The translations under genes and the position numbers were made by a program. Shown here one piece after another: positions 1-3,866 of a stretch of DNA of 6,365 bases. Numbering within the stretch: position 1 is the stretch's first letter; each line of letters starts with the position of its first letter. This DNA comes from an uncultured Porphyromonadaceae bacterium. Its GTDB lineage: Bacteria; Bacteroidota; Bacteroidia; Bacteroidales; Muribaculaceae. Under the pieces are notes generated by a model. That model was not told where the DNA came from and did not search any database. It saw nothing but the letters and a program-made list of their open reading frames with translations. The stretch is taken from assembly GCA_900552325.1 (NCBI GenBank), contig URZG01000135.1:1-6365 (forward strand), read 5' to 3'.

Positions 1-56
1 TCATGCCTAACTGTAATGTCGCCGAGTTGGATATCGTTATCCCGAACTCGCGTTAA
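1..56 (+). CDS. possible 3' end of an unidentified gene convergent with dinB (partial)
   Basis: From position 3, one plus-strand frame reads 17 codons without a stop (ending AELDIVIPNSR) and closes with TAA at 54-56, followed at once by a second TAA. It would end 13 bases before the dinB stop, which is a normal spacing for convergent genes. The fragment is too short to recognise, and such a run can occur by chance. An alternative is that this is only the dinB downstream region, with the ATG on the minus strand at 4..2 starting a further minus-strand gene. Confidence 0.2.
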   Translation, partial: MPNCNVAELDIVIPNSR

Positions 57-69
57 TAATATCGTGCGA

Positions 70-1116
70 CTAAAGTTCAAGATGAAGCTGCTCCCCTTCT
101 CGCACATCACCGACTGGCGATGACACGGTAAGGCCGACAAGCCTTACCGGCCGTCCTCCAATATACGTTCCGGCAAGCAACCGGTCCGAGCAACAATGCA
201 ACTCCCGCTCTCCCACAACCGAATCCAATGTCACCGATCGGGTGATCTGCGTAAAATCTCCGAAACGCACCTTTAATGTCACGGTGCGCCCTCTGAATCC
301 GGCACGATCCATTCGCCTCAGCACATCCGATCTTACCTCGGAAAGGCGTTCGCGCAACACGGTAAGATCGGACGTGTCTGACGCGAACGTATTTTCAGCC
401 CCTACCGATTTGCGCTCCCTATGGGGAACAACCGGGCGTTCATCCACGCCGCGCGCATAAAGATAATAATCGCGCCCGGCTTTGCCGAAATTATCGGTTA
501 AAAACGAAAGCGGGCATCTTCTGAGATCAGCGCCGGTGAATATACCCAATGCGTGCATTTTTTGCGCCGTCACCTTACCGATCCCGAAAAAACGCTCCAC
601 TCCCAACGATGCAACGAACGTCTCCACCGCCTGCGGAGGCACCACGAACATGCCGTCCGGCTTCCGGTAGTCCGAGGCAATTTTTGCCAGCATCTTGTTG
701 ACCGATACGCCTGCCGAAGCAGTCAGTCCGGTGGCCGCCATTATGCGATTCTTGATTTCCTGCGCCACGAGCGAGGCCGAAGGGTGATGGGTAACATCCA
801 GAAAAGCCTCGTCAAGACTAAGCGGCTCCACAAGTTCGGTATATTCGTTGAAAATCCCCCGTATATCACGCGACACCGCCTTATAAACATCCATCCTTCC
901 CGGCACGACGATCAGGGCAGGGCATAGTCTGCGGGCTCTGGTCATCGCCATTGCGGAGCGCACACCGTATTTACGTGCCTCATAACTGGCCGCGGCAACC
1001 ACACCACGCTCTTCCGAATAACCGACCGCCAGCGCTTTTCCCCGCAGCTCCGGATTATCCCGCTGTTCGACCGATGCATAGAATGCATCCATATCTATGT
1101 GGATTATTTTTCTCAC
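70..1116 (-). CDS. dinB: DNA polymerase IV, Y-family translesion polymerase
   Basis: The 348-residue product matches E. coli Pol IV (351 residues, recalled) from end to end. Pol IV copies past damaged template bases at low fidelity, in the cytoplasm at stalled forks. The palm begins MRKIIHIDMDAFYASVE: D8 is the first metal ligand and Y13 sits at the steric-gate position that excludes ribonucleotides. The second catalytic pair is D102-E103 in PLSLDEAFLDVT. EARKYGVRSAM (about 46-56) is the fingers motif, FFGIGKVTAQKM (176-187) the thumb helix-hairpin-helix, and about 235-335 the little finger. The last six residues, QLHLEL, resemble the E. coli beta-clamp peptide QLVLGL. The start is GTG at 1116..1114: it aligns exactly with E. 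coli residue 1, and no ATG lies before D8. There is no clear Shine-Dalgarno sequence, as is usual in Bacteroidetes. The stop is TAG at 72..70. It looks intact and functional. No SOS operator was recognised. Confidence 0.97.
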   Translation of the reverse strand: MRKIIHIDMDAFYASVEQRDNPELRGKALAVGYSEERGVVAAASYEARKYGVRSAMAMTRARRLCPALIVVPGRMDVYKAVSRDIRGIFNEYTELVEPLSLDEAFLDVTHHPSASLVAQEIKNRIMAATGLTASAGVSVNKMLAKIASDYRKPDGMFVVPPQAVETFVASLGVERFFGIGKVTAQKMHALGIFTGADLRRCPLSFLTDNFGKAGRDYYLYARGVDERPVVPHRERKSVGAENTFASDTSDLTVLRERLSEVRSDVLRRMDRAGFRGRTVTLKVRFGDFTQITRSVTLDSVVGERELHCCSDRLLAGTYIGGRPVRLVGLTVSSPVGDVREGEQLHLEL

Positions 1117-1153
1117 GTGGGAATATACGGATAGAAAGGCCGATGAGCCGCTG

Positions 1154-1161
1154 CAAATTTA
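1154..1161 (-). promoter_or_regulatory. candidate dinB promoter -7 element
   Basis: Read on the minus strand this is TAAATTTG, a full match to the Bacteroidetes -7 consensus TAnnTTTG. It would start RNA around 1147-1149 and give dinB a leader of about 30 bases. No TTTG lies 19-21 bases upstream, so the -33 half is missing, and such a match is not rare in A+T-rich DNA. The position is good and the support is moderate. Confidence 0.4.
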
Positions 1162-1577
1162 GCAAAATAATAAACCGCACGGCATCGGGAATCACATTTT
1201 AACACCATTCTGAACAATCCGTTTTTTATCACACCGCTTGCAGAATCTCCGAAACACATGTCACATCAAGGTTAAATTACGAATTATTAACCGTTTAAAT
1301 GTTAAAAACGGCATAAAATACAACTATTCAACCCCGTGAGATTGTTATATTTTTACAAGACCGGAGGGTCGGCGGCATATACCTCAAGGATTTGACTTAA
1401 AAGCCTATAGGGCGCACATCACAGAAATAGCTCCTGTTCATTAACTGAGGCTGCATATATCCTTTGGAGAGAACCTTGTTCACGAACGCAAATAGCGCAA
1501 TGCCGTTTCATGAAAAACAAAAGTTGATGTTTGTAGACGCAAATACTAAACATATTTTAACTACTGTTCTCGATTTG

Positions 1578-1607
1578 CAATTTACATATTCATACGCAAA
1601 TTTGCAT
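1578..1607 (+). repeat. paired AATTTRCAT words, left pair, with palindromic 13-mer
   Basis: CAATTTACAT at 1578-1587 is followed 20 bases on by AAATTTGCAT at 1598-1607. The second copy lies in CGCAAATTTGCAT (1595-1607), whose core GCAAATTTGC is a perfect 10-bp palindrome. The same 13-mer recurs at 2134-2146, over the promoter of the HTH gene. The 11-mer GCAATTTACAT (1577-1587) recurs exactly at 2071-2081. Shared spacing and orientation suggest protein binding sites, but this is inference. Confidence 0.5.
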
Positions 1608-2047
1608 AGCAATAGCACAACTTCAGATTTACAAACATAACACCGTTCCACAGATTACCGACACAAATCATCTGTTTGACAAAATGCAAACCGAAACATG
1701 AGGCAAAAAGCGATTTTTGCGAGCGCGTAATCGTTTACATTTCAAATTTAAGAATAAGAATAAAACAATTACCACAGTATTAACATATTTTATATATCAT
1801 CACAATATTCTCATAATCATGGGTATTATACCAATAAAACAAATCGACACTTTAATAATAGACACTTTCCCTAGCATTATCGCGAGTCATGAGCATTTCT
1901 ATCCGCCCAATACCCTCTATACCATATTTATTACAATAGAAACACAAACCAAATATTTACATGCTGCTCCACAATACAATTAACAGCTCAGAATCTTCAA
2001 CTCGCTTTGCATATCTCGGATATAACGTTACATTTCAAAGGTAAATT

Positions 2048-2081
2048 CAATTTGCATCTCAAAACAGACAGCAATTTACAT
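2048..2081 (+). repeat. paired AATTTRCAT words, middle pair
   Basis: CAATTTGCAT (2048-2057) and CAATTTACAT (2072-2081) lie 24 bases apart start to start, in the same orientation as the copies at 1578, 1598 and 2137. The pair resembles the real promoter 90 bases downstream (TTTGCAT, spacer, TTTACATTTG) but the last three bases of the -7 element are changed (TACATCAC). It may be a decoy or decayed promoter, or a regulator site. Confidence 0.45.
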
Positions 2082-2133
2082 CACCAAAATACAGTTTGCG
2101 TAAAGGAACTACCTTAAATGTATTTTTTTCACT

Positions 2134-2146
2134 CGCAAATTTGCAT
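2134..2146. promoter_or_regulatory. palindromic candidate operator over the -33 box
   Basis: CGCAAATTTGCAT contains the perfect 10-bp palindrome GCAAATTTGC (2135-2144). It covers the TTTG -33 box at 2140-2143 of the HTH gene promoter. A second identical 13-mer lies about 540 bases upstream. A dimeric repressor bound here would block the promoter, and the adjacent gene encodes an XRE-type DNA-binding protein, so autorepression is the obvious guess. No binding data can be seen in the sequence. Confidence 0.45.
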
Positions 2147-2171
2147 TATTGAAGAATAGTCTTTACATTTG
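2140..2171 (+). promoter_or_regulatory. Bacteroidetes-type promoter of the HTH gene
   Basis: TTTG at 2140-2143 (-33) and TACATTTG at 2164-2171 (-7, TAnnTTTG) are 20 bases apart, a full match to the primary sigma-factor pattern of Bacteroidetes. RNA should start near 2177-2180. This settles the gene start: the TTG at 2169 lies inside the -7 element and upstream of the RNA start, so translation must begin at ATG 2199, leaving a leader of about 20 bases. Confidence 0.8.
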
Positions 2172-2198
2172 CACACAGAAATTACAAACCAAACCGGT

Positions 2199-3050
2199 AT
2201 GGATCTTGTCAATCGCCTGAAATTCTTCCTGGAGAAGAACAATATCGCCATTTCACAATTCGCCGACACGTGCGGAATCCCGCGCCCTACTCTTTCACAG
2301 ATACTTAACGGACGCAATAAGAAGATTTCAGATGAATTGATCTCAAAAATCCATGCCGCCTATCCAGCTCTTTCCATCTTATGGCTGATGTTTGGCGAAG
2401 GAAGTATGGAGACATCTGGAAATATCGCACTCTCAGAGCCTCAAAATCCGCCTATTCCGGAAGCAGAAGGAGCCTATCAAGCTGGTTACAAGGAAAATGC
2501 CGCCGAGAATTCAGCCGACGGAGACCAACATTTTTTTACATCAGAAAATCAATTCTCTCCCGACAACCTCTTTACTGACGCGACAGCAACCGACGAGGAC
2601 AGTTTCAGCAGTCAGGAATTCACCAATAAAGATATAGCGGCAGCCTTCGGCGCCACACACGCCCATCTGCCTGAAAACGGTTCCGCGCCGAATAATACTG
2701 AAAGCAACGCCGGATCCTCTCTTCGGGAAGGAGCGATATCCTTTTATCCACGCCACGAAGGACGGCCCACACAGAAAGTGACATCGTCATACATCGCGCC
2801 GGAAGAAAAACAGGCTGCAACGCCGGCAACGGAAAGCACCGAAGAAGTGCACCCCAACACCGCGTCAGACAGTTTCATCCCCTACACTCCGCCGGCTCCG
2901 GAACCATACGGCAACAGCGATCCCTCGACAAACGCAGTCAGAACCGAGAGCAATGCCTCCGTGTCGGTTCCGGCAGATCCCGGAAAAAAAATAACCAACA
3001 TCGTAGTATTCTACTCCGACAACTCTTTCCAGTCGTTCTATCCCTCCTGA
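2199..3050 (+). CDS. XRE/CI-like helix-turn-helix DNA-binding protein with disordered middle
   Basis: This 283-residue protein has three parts. Residues 1-72 form a phage-repressor-like domain: RLKFFLEKNN is helix 1, then AISQFADTCGI and PRPTLSQILNGR form the helix-turn-helix (about 17-39), followed by SDELISKIHAAYP and the LSILWLMFGEGSME segment typical of such domains in Bacteroidales. Residues about 74-260 are Ser/Thr/Ala/Glu/Pro-rich with no predicted fold. The last 22 residues contain KKITNIVVFYSDNSFQSFYP, a tail I recall from Bacteroidales HTH proteins. There is no signal peptide, membrane segment or LexA/CI-type peptidase motif. ATG 2199 is preferred over upstream TTG 2169 because the latter lies in the promoter. 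The role is inferred as a transcription regulator, perhaps of its own gene; the target is unknown. It is monocistronic and ends before the hairpin at 3067-3119, facing the next gene. Confidence 0.88.
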   Translation: MDLVNRLKFFLEKNNIAISQFADTCGIPRPTLSQILNGRNKKISDELISKIHAAYPALSILWLMFGEGSMETSGNIALSEPQNPPIPEAEGAYQAGYKENAAENSADGDQHFFTSENQFSPDNLFTDATATDEDSFSSQEFTNKDIAAAFGATHAHLPENGSAPNNTESNAGSSLREGAISFYPRHEGRPTQKVTSSYIAPEEKQAATPATESTEEVHPNTASDSFIPYTPPAPEPYGNSDPSTNAVRTESNASVSVPADPGKKITNIVVFYSDNSFQSFYPS

Positions 3051-3066
3051 CAACATACCCACCGAC

Positions 3067-3119
3067 AACCGTCACGGCCATGCGCTGATAAAACATATCA
3101 GCGCATGGCCGTGACGGTT
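3067..3119. terminator. perfect 24-bp inverted repeat, likely bidirectional terminator
   Basis: Arms 3067-3090 and 3096-3119 are exact reverse complements over 24 bases, with a 5-base loop AAACA (3091-3095). It sits 16 bases after the stop of the HTH gene and 51 bases after the stop of the opposing minus-strand gene, where a two-way terminator is expected. Neither side has a clear U-run (ATAAACAG follows on plus, GTCGGTGG on minus), which is atypical for an intrinsic terminator. It could instead protect RNA 3' ends. Confidence 0.65.
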
Positions 3120-3170
3120 ATAAACAGTTCTTCTCATCCCGACAGAATTCCAATCAGCGGGGGGAGCGGT

Positions 3171-3551
3171 TCAATGGCGAAGTTTGTCGGCAAGGCCGGC
3201 CGCTTTTTCGGCGCCAGTCTCAAGGGCATCGGCTGTAAAATCCTTTACCTTGTCAATAATGGAAGCGCTTTTCTCAGCCGCCTGCTCTTTGAGATCACCG
3301 GTTTTTGTCTTTAGCGCAGCAGCCTTTTCGACAGCCGTCTCACGGACATCCGCAAGTTTTTCTTTTACATTCTCAATCATACCAGCCGACTTTGCCTTGG
3401 CCCCGGCCACACATCCGGCCGACTTTGCTTTGGCTGCATCAAGTTCATCTTTTGCAGCCACCTTGGTTGCATCGGCACTCAACACCGCTGCTTCCCGCGA
3501 TACCTGGGCAGCGGCCTGAGCCTGCTGCTGTTTGTCAAACACATTATACAT
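3171..3551 (-). CDS. small Ala/Lys-rich helical protein with 11-residue repeats (LEA-like)
   Basis: The 126-residue product is almost all Ala, Lys, Glu, Asp and small residues, with no signal peptide, membrane segment or Trp, so it is probably cytoplasmic and an extended amphipathic helix. After a Gln/Ala-rich head (MYNVFDKQQQAQ) the sequence falls into 11-residue units from residue 40: AKAKSAGCVAG, AKAKSAGMIEN, VKEKLADVRET, AVEKAAALKTK, TGDLKEQAAEK, SASIIDKVKDF, TADALETGAEK, then a partial one. This is the period of LEA group 3 (LEA_4) and apolipoprotein A-type helices, which protect proteins or membranes in desiccation and osmotic stress; YtxH-family stress proteins are also similar in composition. 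Function here is inferred from composition only. The first two units are near-identical in DNA (3385-3401 and 3418-3434, 33 bases apart), a sign of repeat expansion. The ATG at 3551..3549 has AAAGG just upstream. It is divergent from clpC. Confidence 0.82.
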   Translation of the reverse strand: MYNVFDKQQQAQAAAQVSREAAVLSADATKVAAKDELDAAKAKSAGCVAGAKAKSAGMIENVKEKLADVRETAVEKAAALKTKTGDLKEQAAEKSASIIDKVKDFTADALETGAEKAAGLADKLRH

Positions 3552-3580
3552 AACCTTTATTTTAAGTTGTTACCATAATA

Positions 3581-3614
3581 CAAAATAAGCATCCACCGCT
3601 TTCTCCGCCGGCAA
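3581..3614 (-). promoter_or_regulatory. weak candidate promoter of the LEA-like gene
   Basis: On the minus strand, TTATTTTG (3588..3581) matches TAnnTTTG at all but one fixed base. A TTG at 3614..3612 lies 23 bases upstream as a possible -33 box. It would give a leader of about 20-25 bases, like the HTH gene. One mismatch and a long spacer keep confidence low. Confidence 0.3.
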
Positions 3615-3724
3615 CGAATCCCATAATGCTCAACTCCTGCCGGAGACTTATATAGCGGAGTCTTTGCGGTTATAACATCTGCAGCCGCCCCCGGGTTTAC
3701 CGCGGCGCGCACACCAGTCTCCGG
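3608..3724. repeat. overlapping inverted repeats able to form alternative hairpins
   Basis: CCGGAGACT (3640-3648) is an exact reverse complement of AGTCTCCGG (3716-3724). Its left end also belongs to a nearer stem, CCGGCA (3608-3613) with TGCCGG (3638-3643), and its AGACT (3644-3648) can pair with AGTCT (3659-3663). Inside the long stem, GCCGC (3684-3688) pairs with GCGGC (3702-3706). The stems exclude one another, as in a leader RNA switch, but G+C-rich DNA also gives such matches by chance, and no known RNA family was recognised. Confidence 0.4.
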
Positions 3725-3736
3725 TAAGGCGGATCA

Positions 3737-3768
3737 GTCGCACTCCAAGCGCGACGTTAACATTTTTT
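3737..3768 (+). terminator. weak hairpin followed by six T
   Basis: GTCGC (3737-3741) pairs with GCGAC (3751-3755) around a 9-base loop, and TTTTTT follows at 3763-3768 after a 7-base gap. The stem is short and the gap long, so as an intrinsic terminator it is weak. It would matter only if a plus-strand RNA starts within 3552-3700, in which case it could act as an attenuator before clpC. Confidence 0.22.
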
Positions 3769-3797
3769 ATAACCTCGCAAACACTTGTGGCACACAT

Positions 3798-3823
3798 TTT
3801 GCCTTGATTATCCGTTATAAATA
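3798..3823 (+). promoter_or_regulatory. weak candidate clpC promoter
   Basis: TTTG at 3798-3801 could be the -33 box, and TATAAATA at 3816-3823 lies near the -7 position, but it lacks the TTTG half of TAnnTTTG and the spacer is only 14 bases. It is the best placed A+T-rich candidate before clpC and would give a leader of about 40 bases. No heat-shock sigma or repressor site was recognised. Confidence 0.2.
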
Positions 3824-3866
3824 AAACCTGCCCCCTCCGGAATGGGAGCAGAGACCTTATCAGAGA

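Larger units (their letters stand above)
1117..2198. other. long gene-poor, A+T-rich intergenic region between dinB and the HTH gene
   Basis: About 1.08 kb separates the starts of two divergent genes. No frame has convincing protein character. It contains a candidate dinB promoter (1154-1161), a small hairpin (arms 1291-1296 and 1306-1311, CCGTTT/AAACGG), a G+C-richer patch at about 1330-1490 that can fold weakly, clusters of AATTTRCAT and ACGCAAAT words from 1486 to 2146, and a strong plus-strand promoter at its right end. No tRNA, rRNA or transposase remnant was recognised. It could be an extended control region, carry an unrecognised small RNA, or be a decayed gene. Confidence 0.6.
3552..3866. 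other. divergent intergenic region between LEA-like gene and clpC
   Basis: About 315 bases without a gene. Starts of the two flanking genes face away from each other, so promoters for both should lie here. The middle (about 3600-3760) is G+C-rich and carries several inverted repeats. The right part (about 3760-3830) is A+T-rich and probably holds the clpC promoter. No known riboswitch, tRNA, CtsR box or CIRCE element was recognised. Confidence 0.6.

Noticed and set aside
23..50. Inverted repeat CGAGTT/AACTCG after dinB as a terminator
   Set aside because: Six-base stem with a long loop and no T-run on either strand; too weak to call.
1500..1640. 46-codon open frame on plus (MPFHEKQKLMFVDANTKHIL...), extendable to a TTG at 1464
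   Set aside because: Start ATG is usable, but the product looks unlike a folded protein, has no ribosome site or promoter, and overlaps the repeat words; probably chance.
1717..1983. 88-codon open frame on plus with a TTG start in the A+T-rich gap
   Set aside because: Its Ile/Thr/Tyr/His-rich composition follows from A+T-rich DNA, there is no promoter or ribosome site at the TTG, and no protein family is recognisable.
1632..2043. Extra minus-strand TAnnTTTG matches at 1639..1632, 1750..1743 and 2043..2036
   Set aside because: None has a TTTG at the proper spacing upstream and none leads to a nearby gene; such matches are expected in A+T-rich DNA.
2169..2198. N-terminal extension of the HTH protein from TTG 2169
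   Set aside because: The TTG is part of the -7 promoter element and precedes the predicted RNA start; ATG 2199 fits the domain start.
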